From: Actinomycetota bacterium
GTDB lineage: Bacteria; Actinomycetota; Acidimicrobiia; IMCC26256; PALSA-555
Direction: 5' to 3'
Assembly (NCBI GenBank): GCA_003140175.1
Contig: PLJD01000069.1
Location: 1 to 64,000 of the forward strand
Length of the DNA stretch: 64,000 nt
A program made the position numbers and the translations under genes. Positions 1 through 8,687 of the stretch are shown one piece after another. The notes under the pieces were generated by a model. That model searched no databases. It was given only the letters and a program-made list of their open reading frames with translations, and had not been told where the DNA came from. Every line of letters starts with the position of its first letter. Position 1 is the stretch's first letter.

Positions 1-635
1 CCGAGCTCCTGGCATGCCGACCAGAACGGGTCGTACATGCTGTGTGACAGCGGCAGCTCTTCGATGTAGGCCGAGGGCCGGACGACGATGCCGTGCAGGC
101 CGAGCTCCACGACGTGCTCCGCCTCGGCCACTGCCATCCTGATGTCCTGGAGAGGGACGAGCCCGATGCCGAAGAGCCGGTCGACGTCGTGACTGCAGAA
201 GTCCGCCAACCAGTCGTTGTAGGCGCGCTGACAGTCGCGCACGAACCCGTTGTTGCCCAGCGCCTTGATGGGATCGACTGGGCCGAAGAACATCGCCCCG
301 CTCGGATACAGGACCGACCCGTCGATGCTGGCGCGGTCCATGTCCGCGAGTCGGGTGTCCGGGTCCCACCCTCCCCTGCGCATCAGGCTCGCTCCCACCC
401 GCTTCACGTTCTCGGCGATGCGCTCGACGGGGATCCCCGACAGCTCTGCCGCCCGGCGCAGCGCGTCGACGCCGCCGTTTCGGACCTCACCGCCCACGTA
501 CCGCTTGCCGTCGGCCAGATCAACGTGAGGGACCCAGTCCCCCCATTTCTTGGCGTCCATGCGACTCGACCAGAGGTCGGGCGGCTCCATGATGTGGCCG
601 TCGCCGTCGATGACCTTCACCCCGTCGATCGGCAT
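1..635 (-). CDS. amidohydrolase family protein (N-terminal part; runs off window edge)
   Basis: About 211 N-terminal residues are visible; the C-terminus lies outside the window. The chosen ATG at 635 follows the in-frame stop of the upstream gene by 33 bases. Residues 10-22 read DGDGHIMEPPDLW, the metal-site opening of the amidohydrolase-2 group (PF04909-type TIM barrels), and an AYNDW motif matches the neighbouring paralogue. It probably hydrolyses or decarboxylates an unknown substrate in the cytoplasm. It is the second gene of a tandem pair of related amidohydrolases and probably shares their promoter near 1990. The substrate cannot be told from sequence. Confidence 0.85.
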   Translation of the reverse strand, partial: MPIDGVKVIDGDGHIMEPPDLWSSRMDAKKWGDWVPHVDLADGKRYVGGEVRNGGVDALRRAAELSGIPVERIAENVKRVGASLMRRGGWDPDTRLADMDRASIDGSVLYPSGAMFFGPVDPIKALGNNGFVRDCQRAYNDWLADFCSHDVDRLFGIGLVPLQDIRMAVAEAEHVVELGLHGIVVRPSAYIEELPLSHSMYDPFWSACQEL

Positions 636-668
636 GCGCGTCCGGCGCGTCAGGTCGGAAGAGCCGAC

Positions 669-1952
669 TCAGGCGTTCTTTTCGGCGAAGCGGCCGAGGT
701 CCGCCGCCAGGATCTTCTTGCGCTCGCCCGTATCACGACGGGGCCGGAGCGAGGTGTCGACATCCGGTGATTCGGCCCGCAACCCTGCGACGGTGCAATT
801 CTCCCGGGGCCGGTGGGCGAAGGGGTCGAAGCGGAACAGCCGCATGGCGTTCTCGTGGGTGATCTTGTTGACCTCGGCGTCCGGCACCCCGTCCAGGTAC
901 TTCATCGCGATCTCCGGCGCGTTGGGCCACGTCGAGTCCGAGTGCGGGTAGTCGCACTCCCACGTGATGTTGTCGATCCCGATGCGCTCCCGGTCCTCGA
1001 CGCCCGACCGGTCGCTGATGAAGCAGAACGTGAAGTGGTCCAACGCGACCTGGCTCGGGAGACGATCACCGAAGTCCTGGTGGGTCCAGAAATGGTGCTG
1101 CTGATACGTGTAATCGATCCGCTCGAGCCAGTACGGCAGCCAGCCCGTCCCGCCTTCCGACAGCGCGAACTTCAGGTTGGGGAACTTGCGGAGAACCTGG
1201 GACCACAGCAGGTCGGTGGCGGCCTGCATGAGGTTCAGGGGGGTGAGCGTGATCATGATGTCGATCGGCGCGCCGGGCGCGATCTCGAGCATCGTCGACG
1301 ACGACCCGATATGGAGGCAGATGATCGTCCCCTCGTCTTCGCAGGCGGCGAAGAACGGGTCCCAATGGTCGCCGAAGATGTGCGGCCAACCCAGCTTGTA
1401 CGGGTTCTCGGAGAAGGTGACGGCGTGACAGCCCTTCTTGGCGACCCGGCGCACCTCGTCTGCCATCAGCTGGGGATCCCAGATGGGCGGGATCGACAAC
1501 GGGATGAACCGGCCCGGGTACGTGCCGCACCACTCGTCGATGTGCCAGTCGTTGTAGGCGCGGAGGAGCTGCAGGCCGATGTCGAGGTCCGTGGACCGTG
1601 AGAAGAGCTGGCCGCAGAACTGCACGAAGCTCGGGAAGCACATCGAGCCGAGCACGCCGTTGCGGTTCATGTCCCGGATCCGCTCGTGGATGTCGTAGCA
1701 CCCGGTCCGGATCATGTCGTAGGAGGTCGGCTCGATGTTGTATTCCTCGGGGGGCCGCCCGGCGACGGCGTTGAGCCCGATGTTCGGGATCTCGGCGTCC
1801 TGGTAGACCCAGACGTCGGTCCCGTCGTCTTTGTGGACGCTCTTCGGCGCGTACGGCTTCCACTTGTCGGGAAGGTGGGCGTCGAACATGGTGGTGGGCT
1901 CGACGACGTGGTCGTCGACGCTCACCAGGGTCAGGTCTTCAACATTGGGCAT
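669..1952 (-). CDS. amidohydrolase family protein (PF04909-like)
   Basis: This 427-residue protein has the DDHVVEP metal-site motif at residues 13-19, a central HIGSSS strand end and a C-terminal ECDYPHSDS motif, which together match amidohydrolase-2 TIM-barrel enzymes. Such proteins are common in actinobacterial lipid and aromatic catabolism gene sets as hydrolases or decarboxylases of uncertain substrate. It starts at ATG 1952, followed 33 bases after its stop by a paralogue on the same strand. A palindrome CTGAC-N6-GTCAG lies 23 bases upstream, over the likely transcription start, so it is probably repressor-controlled together with the divergent DoxX gene. Confidence 0.88.
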   Translation of the reverse strand: MPNVEDLTLVSVDDHVVEPTTMFDAHLPDKWKPYAPKSVHKDDGTDVWVYQDAEIPNIGLNAVAGRPPEEYNIEPTSYDMIRTGCYDIHERIRDMNRNGVLGSMCFPSFVQFCGQLFSRSTDLDIGLQLLRAYNDWHIDEWCGTYPGRFIPLSIPPIWDPQLMADEVRRVAKKGCHAVTFSENPYKLGWPHIFGDHWDPFFAACEDEGTIICLHIGSSSTMLEIAPGAPIDIMITLTPLNLMQAATDLLWSQVLRKFPNLKFALSEGGTGWLPYWLERIDYTYQQHHFWTHQDFGDRLPSQVALDHFTFCFISDRSGVEDRERIGIDNITWECDYPHSDSTWPNAPEIAMKYLDGVPDAEVNKITHENAMRLFRFDPFAHRPRENCTVAGLRAESPDVDTSLRPRRDTGERKKILAADLGRFAEKNA

Positions 1953-1974
1953 GACCGCGCTCCCATGGTCCGAA

Positions 1975-1990
1975 CTGACGTCATCGTCAG
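1975..1990. promoter_or_regulatory. putative operator, perfect palindrome CTGAC-N6-GTCAG
   Basis: CTGAC (1975-1979) and GTCAG (1986-1990) are perfect inverted half-sites with spacer gtcatc, in the divergent region between the amidohydrolase and DoxX genes. The same half-sites and spacing recur near 9400 and 26910, both at catabolic promoters. The binding protein is unknown; the arrangement resembles TetR- or GntR-type operators. Confidence 0.55.
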
Positions 1991-1994
1991 CCTA
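1989..1994 (-). promoter_or_regulatory. -10 element TAGGCT for the amidohydrolase pair
   Basis: The minus strand reads TAGGCT 36 bases before the amidohydrolase start. It overlaps the end of the operator palindrome, so a bound repressor would block the promoter. No convincing -35 is seen. Confidence 0.4.
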
Positions 1995-2007
1995 CGCCGG
2001 AGCCGGG

Positions 2008-2013
2008 TAGCCT
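2008..2013 (+). promoter_or_regulatory. -10 element TAGCCT for doxX-like gene
   Basis: TAGCCT lies 27 bases before the GTG start, leaving a leader long enough to hold the ribosome site AAGGGGGAG seen at about 2029-2037. Confidence 0.4.
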
Positions 2014-2040
2014 CGCCGCCGACGCCACCAAGGGGGAGCT

Positions 2041-2562
2041 GTGCAGAGCCAGAACGTGACCGACTTCGCGCTGGCACTGGCCCGGGTGTGGCTGGGCGGC
2101 ATGATCTTCGCCCACGGCTGGCGCCACCTCCAGGCGGTCCGCTCGGGCCCCGGGATCGCCCAATGGTTCGAGAGCCTCGGCTTGAAGCCGGGGGCGTTCC
2201 ACGCCTGGAACGTCACCCTGACCGAACTCGGCGTCGGGGCCCTCCTCGTGGTGGGGCTGCTCACCCCGCTGGCCTACGGCGGCCTTGCCGCGCTCCTGCT
2301 GGTGGCGGCGGTCACCAGCCACCGCAAGAACGGCTTCTTCATCAACAACAATCCGCCGGGTTGGGAGTACGTGGTGACGGTCGCCGTCGTCGGGATCGCG
2401 CTGGGGGCCCTCGGACCCGGCCGGTGGTCGCTCGACCACGCCATCGGGTTCGCGTTCCCGTTTCAGAACACGGCGCTGTGGCTCGCGCTGATCGCCGGGA
2501 TCGGCGGCACCGCGGCGTTCCTCGCCGCGTTCTGGCGCCCCCCCCGAGCCGAGACGACGTAG
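2041..2562 (+). CDS. DoxX family membrane protein
   Basis: This 173-residue protein has four hydrophobic segments and an N-terminal ALALARVWLGGMIFAHG stretch typical of the DoxX family, small four-helix inner-membrane proteins. Family members are linked to quinone or thiosulfate redox and oxidative-stress complexes, but most have no assigned reaction. The GTG start at 2041 is fixed by a strong ribosome site (AAGGGGGAG) just upstream. It is divergent from the amidohydrolase pair and shares the palindromic operator region with it. It ends three bases from the convergent electron-transfer flavoprotein gene. Confidence 0.85.
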   Translation: MQSQNVTDFALALARVWLGGMIFAHGWRHLQAVRSGPGIAQWFESLGLKPGAFHAWNVTLTELGVGALLVVGLLTPLAYGGLAALLLVAAVTSHRKNGFFINNNPPGWEYVVTVAVVGIALGALGPGRWSLDHAIGFAFPFQNTALWLALIAGIGGTAAFLAAFWRPPRAETT

Positions 2563-2565
2563 AGC

Positions 2566-4344
2566 TCAGGCCTGTGCCGCCTCGGCGCCCAGCGCGGCGG
2601 CCAGCCGCGGCACGACGTCGCGCCAGTCGGCCACGATCCCGAGGTCCGCACCGTCGAAGACCGGCGCGTCGGGCACGTCGTGGATCGCCAGAACCGTCTC
2701 GGCCCCGCTTACGCCGACCATGTGCGCCGGACGACCGGCCACCCCGATCGCGACGTACAGGCGGGGCGCGATCGCCCGCCCGGTCAGCCCGATCTGGCGG
2801 GCGTGGGGCAGCCAACCGCGGTCGACGACTGGACGAGTGGCGCCCAGCTGCGCGCCGAGCGCGGCGAGCAGCGGGCCCAGCGCCGGGTAGGAGGAGCGCG
2901 GGACACCGAGCCCGACCCCCACGACCACCGGGGCGTTGGCGAGCGCCTCGAGGTCGTCGTCACGAACCTCGGACCGGATCCGCACCCGGGAGCGCGCGTC
3001 GACGCCCATCGACCGGGTCTCGACCCGGCCCGACGCGCGGGCGGCATGCGTCGCGAGCGCGCCGGGGCGGACCGTCACCAGCTGCACGGCCGACGTCGTG
3101 GTGAGCACCGCGAGCTGCTGGCCGCCGAGCACCGGCTGGTGGACTCGGAGCCGACCCGTGCTGTCGATCGTCACGTCCGTGGCGCCGCCGATGAGACCGG
3201 CGTCGAGCCGAGCCGCGGCACGCGCCACGACCTCGCGGCCCCACATCGTGCTCGGCCCGAGCACCACCCGAGGTGACGTGACCCGGACCCACTCCGCGAG
3301 CGCGCCGCCCACGTCCTCGGCGAGCGCCGAGCCCTCCAGCTGCACGACCGCGTCGGCGCCCCACGAGCCCAGCGTCTCCGCGTCGGGAGCCTCGACGGTG
3401 AGCGCCACCGCATGCCAGTCGAGCGCGACCGCGAGCTGCGCGGCGGTGGCGAGCAGCTGGCGGCTCGTCTGGATCCGGGTGGGCTCGACCACGACTCCGA
3501 CCGCCTCACCCCGCTCACCCTGGGCGGGGGGGACGGCCTCCTGACCGTCGGTCGTGGGACCCGCGTCGAGCGCCCCGCACTCGCGGAGCGCCTCCACGGC
3601 CTGGCCGACCTGCGCGTGCACGGGACCCTCGAGGCGCGTCCGGCGTCGGAGCACGATCCGGTGCGCGACGGCCTCGACGCGCACCGCGCTGGCGGTCTGC
3701 CCCCATGGCCCCGGGCCGAGGGCCGCGGCGTCCACCGTGCGCAGCGTCGGACGCGACGCGCTCGGTGACGACTGGCCGGGGTCGATGAGCCGCTCCGCGC
3801 AGGACACGACCGCCGGCAGCTCCACGTCGAGCTGGACCCAGCCGTCGTCGTGCTCGCACCGGATCCGCAGCGTGTCGCGCCGCAGGCTCAGGAACCGGGC
3901 CCCGGCCGCGAACGGCAGTCCGAGGAGCTCAGCGAGCTGAGGTCCGACCTGGCCGGTATCGACGTCGACCGCGCTGCGTCCGGTGAGCACGAGGTCGTAG
4001 CCGCCCGCCGCCTCGATGGCCGCCGCGAGCGTCCGCGCCGTGGCCAGCGTGTCGGAACCCTCGAAGGCCGGGTCGCTCAACAGCACGGCGTCGCACGCCA
4101 CCGCGGTCGCTCGGGCCCAGGTGAGCGTGTCGCGCAGCGTGTCCGCGGCGCTGGGTGGCCCGAGACAGAGGACGGTCACGGTGCCGTCCCCGACGGCGGC
4201 GGCCAGCTCGCAGGCCTGCGCCACCGCGCGGAGACAGAACGGGTTCAACGTCAGCGCGCGCGAGGGAGCGAGCCCGCCGCCCTCGAGTTCCGGCGACGCT
4301 GCGTCAAGTGGGGCTACTGGCTTCACCACGGCGGCGATCCGCAT
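2566..4344 (-). CDS. fused electron transfer flavoprotein (beta and alpha subunits in one chain)
   Basis: The 592-residue protein joins two proteins that are normally separate. Residues 1-250 resemble ETF beta (N-terminal RIAAVVKPV and the VLTGRSAVDVDTGQVGPQLAE nucleotide-binding region). Residues from about 285 resemble ETF alpha, ending in the FAD-binding part with GLTGRAIAPRLYVAIGVAG and the later VLAIHDVPDAPVFDGADLGIV segment. ETF accepts electrons from acyl-CoA dehydrogenases and passes them to ETF-quinone oxidoreductase; six such dehydrogenases are encoded nearby. ATG 4344 is chosen because the protein begins there in homologues and a -10 sits nine bases upstream. It is divergent from a thiolase. 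Confidence 0.82.
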   Translation of the reverse strand: MRIAAVVKPVAPLDAASPELEGGGLAPSRALTLNPFCLRAVAQACELAAAVGDGTVTVLCLGPPSAADTLRDTLTWARATAVACDAVLLSDPAFEGSDTLATARTLAAAIEAAGGYDLVLTGRSAVDVDTGQVGPQLAELLGLPFAAGARFLSLRRDTLRIRCEHDDGWVQLDVELPAVVSCAERLIDPGQSSPSASRPTLRTVDAAALGPGPWGQTASAVRVEAVAHRIVLRRRTRLEGPVHAQVGQAVEALRECGALDAGPTTDGQEAVPPAQGERGEAVGVVVEPTRIQTSRQLLATAAQLAVALDWHAVALTVEAPDAETLGSWGADAVVQLEGSALAEDVGGALAEWVRVTSPRVVLGPSTMWGREVVARAAARLDAGLIGGATDVTIDSTGRLRVHQPVLGGQQLAVLTTTSAVQLVTVRPGALATHAARASGRVETRSMGVDARSRVRIRSEVRDDDLEALANAPVVVGVGLGVPRSSYPALGPLLAALGAQLGATRPVVDRGWLPHARQIGLTGRAIAPRLYVAIGVAGRPAHMVGVSGAETVLAIHDVPDAPVFDGADLGIVADWRDVVPRLAAALGAEAAQA

Positions 4345-4353
4345 CGCCGGCGC

Positions 4354-4363
4354 AGCGTACGCT
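4354..4363. promoter_or_regulatory. bidirectional -10 core AGCGTACGCT
   Basis: The 10-mer reads TACGCT on both strands, the two hexamers sharing the central TA, inside the 12-base perfect palindrome 4353-4364. It sits in the 46-base gap between the divergent ETF and thiolase genes and can serve both. Confidence 0.5.
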
Positions 4364-4390
4364 GTGCCGACTCCGAGGGGACGAAAGAGC

Positions 4391-5578
4391 ATGCCGAATC
4401 GCGAAGCCGTCATCGTCGACACCGTCCGCACGCCGGTCGGGAAGCGCAAAGGTTCGCTCGCCGGATGGCATCCCACCGACCTGCTCGGCCTGACGCTGCG
4501 GTCGCTCCTCGAGCGCCGCGACGTCGACCCGGGCCAGATCGACGACGTGGTCGGCGGGTGCGTCACCCAAGCGGGCGAGCAGGGCTGCAACGTGACCCGC
4601 AACGCCTGGATCGCCGCCGGGCTGCCCTGGCACGTCCCCGCCACCAGCGTGGACCGTCAGTGCGGCTCGTCGCAGCAGGCGATGCACTTCGTCGCCCAAG
4701 GGGTGATCGCGGGCGCCTACGACCTCGCCATCGCCTGCGGCGTGGAATCCATGACGCGCAGCCCGATGTCGAGCAACGCGAGGGGCGGCACCGGGCCCTT
4801 CAGCCCCTCGTTCCTCGAGGCATGCAACGGGGTGCTCGGCATCCAGTTCTGGGTGGCGCAGGTCCTGGCCGACAAGTTCGGTGTCTCCCGGACCGACATG
4901 GACGAGTTCGCGCTCGAGAGCCACCGGCGAGCCGCCGAGAACACCGACAGCGGCTGGTTCGCGGACGAGATGTTCGCGGTCCCGATCCGGGACGCCGAGG
5001 GCGAACCCACCGGCGAGATGCTCACCGCCGACGAGGGGATCCGCCGCGGGACCTCGGCGGAGGCGCTGGCGGGCCTCCCGCCCGCCTGGGAGTCCGAGGA
5101 CCAACCCGCGCCCGACATCACGGCCGGGAACTCCTCGTCGATGAGCGACGGAGCCGCCGCGATGCTGATCGCGGAGCGCTCGACCGCCGAGCGGCTCGGC
5201 CTGCCGATCCGGGCCCGCTTCGCGCACTTCGCCGTCCTCGCCGACGACCCGGTGCTCGTGCTCTCCGCGCCCAACCCGGCGACGCGCCGGCTCCTGGAGC
5301 GTTCCGGGCTCGGCATCGACGACTTCGACGCGATGGAGTGCAACGAGGCGTTCGCGTCCATCGCGCTGATGTGGGCGCGCGAGTTCCGGCCCGACCCCGA
5401 GCGGCTCAACCCGCGCGGGGGAGCGATCGCCCTCGGCCATCCGTTGGGCGCCAGCGGGGTGCGCATCATGACGACGATGCTGCACCACCTCGAGACGGTC
5501 GGGGGCCGGTACGGATTCCAGACGATGTGTGAGGGCGGCGGCCAGGCCAACGCCACCGTGATCGAACGGCTCGGCTGA
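4391..5578 (+). CDS. acetyl-CoA acyltransferase (thiolase)
   Basis: A 395-residue thiolase that cleaves 3-ketoacyl-CoA or condenses acetyl-CoA. The nucleophile is Cys91 in RQCGSSQQ, the catalytic His350 is in GHPLGASG and the acid/base Cys380 is in CEGGGQANA. Length and motif order are normal for a degradative thiolase. The ATG at 4391 has a GAGGGG ribosome site. It is divergent from the fused ETF gene and followed after six bases by an aldose epimerase gene on the same strand, so the two are probably co-transcribed. Confidence 0.92.
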   Translation: MPNREAVIVDTVRTPVGKRKGSLAGWHPTDLLGLTLRSLLERRDVDPGQIDDVVGGCVTQAGEQGCNVTRNAWIAAGLPWHVPATSVDRQCGSSQQAMHFVAQGVIAGAYDLAIACGVESMTRSPMSSNARGGTGPFSPSFLEACNGVLGIQFWVAQVLADKFGVSRTDMDEFALESHRRAAENTDSGWFADEMFAVPIRDAEGEPTGEMLTADEGIRRGTSAEALAGLPPAWESEDQPAPDITAGNSSSMSDGAAAMLIAERSTAERLGLPIRARFAHFAVLADDPVLVLSAPNPATRRLLERSGLGIDDFDAMECNEAFASIALMWAREFRPDPERLNPRGGAIALGHPLGASGVRIMTTMLHHLETVGGRYGFQTMCEGGGQANATVIERLG

Positions 5579-5584
5579 CCGGTC

Positions 5585-6415
5585 GTGGTCGAGCTGCGGA
5601 CGGGCGCGGCGCGCGTCGTCCTCGACGAGATCCACGGTGGGCGCGTCCAGCGGCTGGTGGTCGACGGTCAGGACCTCCTCGTGCCACCCGAGCTCGACGA
5701 ACGCAACCACGGCGCGTTCCCGATGGCGCCGTGGGCGGGCCGCATCCGTCACGGGAAGTTCGCGTTCGACGGGGTCGAGTACGCGCTGCCCTGCAACCAG
5801 CCGCCGCACGCCATCCACGGCATCGTCCGCGACCGCCGATGGCGGGTCGAGGAGGCCTCCGGCGCGGCGGCGGTGCTCTCGGTGGGTCTTGACGCCCCGT
5901 GGCCGTTCGGCGGCCGGGTGGTCCAGCGCGCCGAGCTGACCGGCGACGCCCTCGCGCTCACCCTCGAGGTCCACGCGGGCGACCGGCCGATGCCCGCCTC
6001 GTGCGGCTGGCATCCGTGGTGGTACCGCACACCGAGCCCGACCGCGGCGGCCCTCGAAGTGGAGCTCCACGCCGACCTCCAGTACGTCCGCGACGACGAG
6101 GGAATTCCCAACGGCGAGCTCGGACCCATCCGGGCGCCCCCCTGGGACGACTGCTTCACGCAGCTCGGCGCACCCGCCGCGGTGCTGCGCTGGCCCGCTA
6201 CCTGGACCGTGCGCGTCGAGACCGATTGCGCGTGCGTCGTCGTGTTCACCGAGCCCGAGCACGCGGTCTGCGTCGAGCCGCAATCTGGGCCCCCCAACGC
6301 CTTCAACCTCGACCCGCGCGTCGTCACCCCCGACGCGCCGCTCGTGGTGCACACCACCTTCAGCTGGGCCGACGCCCGTTCTTCGACCCCGCCGGCGGAC
6401 GCGCGCGGTCGCTAA
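5585..6415 (+). CDS. aldose 1-epimerase family protein
   Basis: The 276-residue protein has the galactose-mutarotase fold signature: HGIVRDRRW with a catalytic-type histidine, CGWHPWW with the second histidine and CVEPQSGPPNAFN with the catalytic-type glutamate. It probably interconverts sugar anomers in the cytoplasm. The GTG at 5585 begins six bases after the thiolase stop. A sugar enzyme behind a thiolase is odd, and the sugar substrate is unknown. Confidence 0.85.
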   Translation: MVELRTGAARVVLDEIHGGRVQRLVVDGQDLLVPPELDERNHGAFPMAPWAGRIRHGKFAFDGVEYALPCNQPPHAIHGIVRDRRWRVEEASGAAAVLSVGLDAPWPFGGRVVQRAELTGDALALTLEVHAGDRPMPASCGWHPWWYRTPSPTAAALEVELHADLQYVRDDEGIPNGELGPIRAPPWDDCFTQLGAPAAVLRWPATWTVRVETDCACVVVFTEPEHAVCVEPQSGPPNAFNLDPRVVTPDAPLVVHTTFSWADARSSTPPADARGR

Positions 6416-6473
6416 GCGGCGTGCGAGGCCAGGGTCGACCGGCGCGCCGACGCGCGGTCGGGGACGCCGGGGA

Positions 6474-7346
6474 TCAGTCGACGGTGAGGCCCCGCAACGC
6501 CTCGAGCTGCTCGACGTAGTGGTCGGGCGACGTGTGGACGAAGCGGACGGCGAGCGCGGTCGCGCCCGCCTCGCGGTGGTCGGCGAGCGCGGCGCGGGTT
6601 TGGTCGGGGGCGCCGAGCGGGTCGAAGGCCGGCACCGGCTGCAAGACCACGTCGAGGGGCGCGGATCGGTTGGCCCACGCGGCGCCCGTCCGGGCCCGGT
6701 CGAGGAGACCCGCCACCTCGTCGGGACTCAGCGCGAAGGGAGCCCACGCGTCGGCGAGCTCGACGGCTCGGCGCAGCGACCGGGCGGTGCGGCCTCCGAT
6801 CCAGAGCGGAACGGAACGTTGCACCCCGCATGGGTCCACGACGAGGTCGGAGAACTCGTAGTGCGACCCGGCGTAGGTCGGCTCGGTGACGCCGAACGCC
6901 GCTCGCAGGGCGCGGAGCGCGGCGTCGCCGCGCGCGCCTCGGTCGTCGAAGGGCGCGCCGAGCAGGTCGAACTCGGCTTCGAGCGAGCCGACCCCAACGC
7001 CGAGGATCAGCCGTCCGCCGCACACGCGGTCCAGAGTCCCGTAGCGCTTCGCGATCGCGAGCGGATGGTGGTAGCCGAGCACGAGGACGAACGTGGCGAG
7101 ACGGATCGTGGTGGTACGCACCGCGAGGTAGCCGAAGGTGGCGAGCGGATCCCAGTAGGTGGAGCCCCGGACCCGGGCGACGTCGGTCGGGATGGCGACG
7201 TGCTCGCTGCACGTCGCGAACTCGTAGCCGAGCCGCTCGGCGGCGACGACGACCCGCTCGACCTCGTCGATCCCGGCGTCTGCCTCCCAGTGGGCGTGCG
7301 CGCGTGGCAGGCGGGTCAGGACGGGCGTCACGATGCCGAGACGCAT
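6474..7346 (-). CDS. LLM-class F420-dependent oxidoreductase
   Basis: A 290-residue luciferase-like TIM-barrel protein. The LGIVTPVL start, an EFATCSEHVAIP segment, the LDRVCGGRLILGVGVGS cofactor loop and PLWIGGRTARSLRRA phosphate-binding loop are typical of actinobacterial F420-dependent (less often FMN-dependent) enzymes of the TIGR03619/03620 kind. They reduce or oxidise diverse small molecules, and the substrate is not predictable. The gene follows an acyl-CoA dehydrogenase gene on the same strand by 68 bases. Confidence 0.85.
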   Translation of the reverse strand: MRLGIVTPVLTRLPRAHAHWEADAGIDEVERVVVAAERLGYEFATCSEHVAIPTDVARVRGSTYWDPLATFGYLAVRTTTIRLATFVLVLGYHHPLAIAKRYGTLDRVCGGRLILGVGVGSLEAEFDLLGAPFDDRGARGDAALRALRAAFGVTEPTYAGSHYEFSDLVVDPCGVQRSVPLWIGGRTARSLRRAVELADAWAPFALSPDEVAGLLDRARTGAAWANRSAPLDVVLQPVPAFDPLGAPDQTRAALADHREAGATALAVRFVHTSPDHYVEQLEALRGLTVD

Positions 7347-7414
7347 GCACTCAGCCCCGGTCGCCGGCCAGCCGAGGCTGACGCGCGAGACGGGTCAGCG
7401 CTGCCACTGGATGC

Positions 7415-8629
7415 TCACTTGCGCGGCAGCAAGGCCCGGTCGGCGATGATGTTCTTCTGCACCTCGGTCGCGCCCGCGCCGATCGAGGTGTAGCGCTGAA
7501 AGCTGTACAGGCGGGTCCACGTGCCGCCGTCGATGGCGTCGGCACCGCCGCGGGACAACAGGCCGTTCGGGCCGAGCAGGTCGACCGCCAGCTCGGCGAG
7601 GGTCTGGGCCAGGTGGCTCCACTGCAGCTTGGCGAGCGGCACCTCGGGCCAGTTCCGCTGCCCCTTGATGATCTTGGTGAGGGCGCGGTAGTTGAGCAGC
7701 TTCGTGAACTCGATGTCGGTGTAGGCCCGGGCGATCCGGTCGCGGATCGCGGGGTCTTCGAGCGCATCGGGGTTCACGGCGCGCGCCGCGGAGATCATGG
7801 ACCGCAGGTCGGCGGCCATCGTGATGGCGAGCCCTGCGGTGCCGACCCGCTCGTGACCCAACGTGCCCATCGCGACTTGCCAGCCGCCGCTCTCCTCCCC
7901 GAGGCGGCAGTCGGCGGAGATTCGCGCGTCGGTGAACCACACCTCGTTGAACATCTCGTCGCCGACGATGTCGCGGATCGGGCGGCACTCAATGCCGGGG
8001 GTGTCCATGTCCACGATGAAGGCGGTGATTCCCTCGTGCTTCGCGCCGCGCTCGATGGCGCCCGGGTCGGTGCGGAGCAAGAACAGTCCCCACTTGGCGA
8101 GATGCGCGGTGGAGATCCAGATCTTCTCGCCGTTCACGATGTACTCGTCGCCGTCGCGGATCGCGGTCGTGCGCAGGTTGGCGAGGTCCGAGCCCGCCTC
8201 GGGCTCGCTGAAGCCCTGGCACCAGTGCTCGTCCGCGCTGAGGATCCCGGGCAGCCAGCGGTCGCGTTGCTCGTCGGTTCCCCAGCGGATGATCATCGGG
8301 CCGATCTGCCAGATCCCGTTGGCGTTGTAGATGCCCGGCGCGCGGACCCGCCCCATCTCTTCGGAGTAGATGACGTTCTGGACCGGCGTCGCCTCGCGAC
8401 CCCCCCACGAGACCGGCCAGTTGATCGCCGCCCAGCGGCCCTCGTTCAAGCGCCGCTGCCAGTCCTTGCGTCGCTCCTGGGTGCGGGCCACGTTGCCGGC
8501 CGGGAGCCGCCCGCCGCCTGGGTCGTCGTCGCCGCCCCAGTCGGCGAGAAACTTCGGCAGGTTCACGTCGAGCCAGGCGCGCAGCTCGTCGCGGAAGGCC
8601 TCATCTTCAGGGGTATGCGAGAAGTCCAT
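7415..8629 (-). CDS. acyl-CoA dehydrogenase (long alpha-type chain)
   Basis: The 404-residue protein starts MDFSHTPEDEAFRDELRAW and has the substrate/FAD motif CQGFSEPEAGSDLANL, the segment GEKIWISTAHLAKWG and the C-terminal GATEVQKNII. It belongs to the long FadE-type chains that often pair with a shorter partner. It would oxidise an acyl-CoA to the 2-enoyl-CoA and reduce ETF. A short-type partner (9485-10579) is encoded on the opposite strand 850 bases away. A glycine replaces the usual catalytic-glutamate position before GATE, as is common in this subgroup. Confidence 0.88.
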   Translation of the reverse strand: MDFSHTPEDEAFRDELRAWLDVNLPKFLADWGGDDDPGGGRLPAGNVARTQERRKDWQRRLNEGRWAAINWPVSWGGREATPVQNVIYSEEMGRVRAPGIYNANGIWQIGPMIIRWGTDEQRDRWLPGILSADEHWCQGFSEPEAGSDLANLRTTAIRDGDEYIVNGEKIWISTAHLAKWGLFLLRTDPGAIERGAKHEGITAFIVDMDTPGIECRPIRDIVGDEMFNEVWFTDARISADCRLGEESGGWQVAMGTLGHERVGTAGLAITMAADLRSMISAARAVNPDALEDPAIRDRIARAYTDIEFTKLLNYRALTKIIKGQRNWPEVPLAKLQWSHLAQTLAELAVDLLGPNGLLSRGGADAIDGGTWTRLYSFQRYTSIGAGATEVQKNIIADRALLPRK

Positions 8630-8687
8630 CGCTAGTGCCGTGCTCCTGAGTCGCGGGGAGGCAAGGTCGGGACGAGTGCGGTGTCGC

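Noticed and set aside
93..2439. Long open frames on the opposite strand of the amidohydrolase genes
   Set aside because: They are rich in Arg/Pro/Gly with no family motifs; third-position GC bias opens such antisense frames throughout the window, for example also at 4304-6352, 30450-31739 and 43508-44700.
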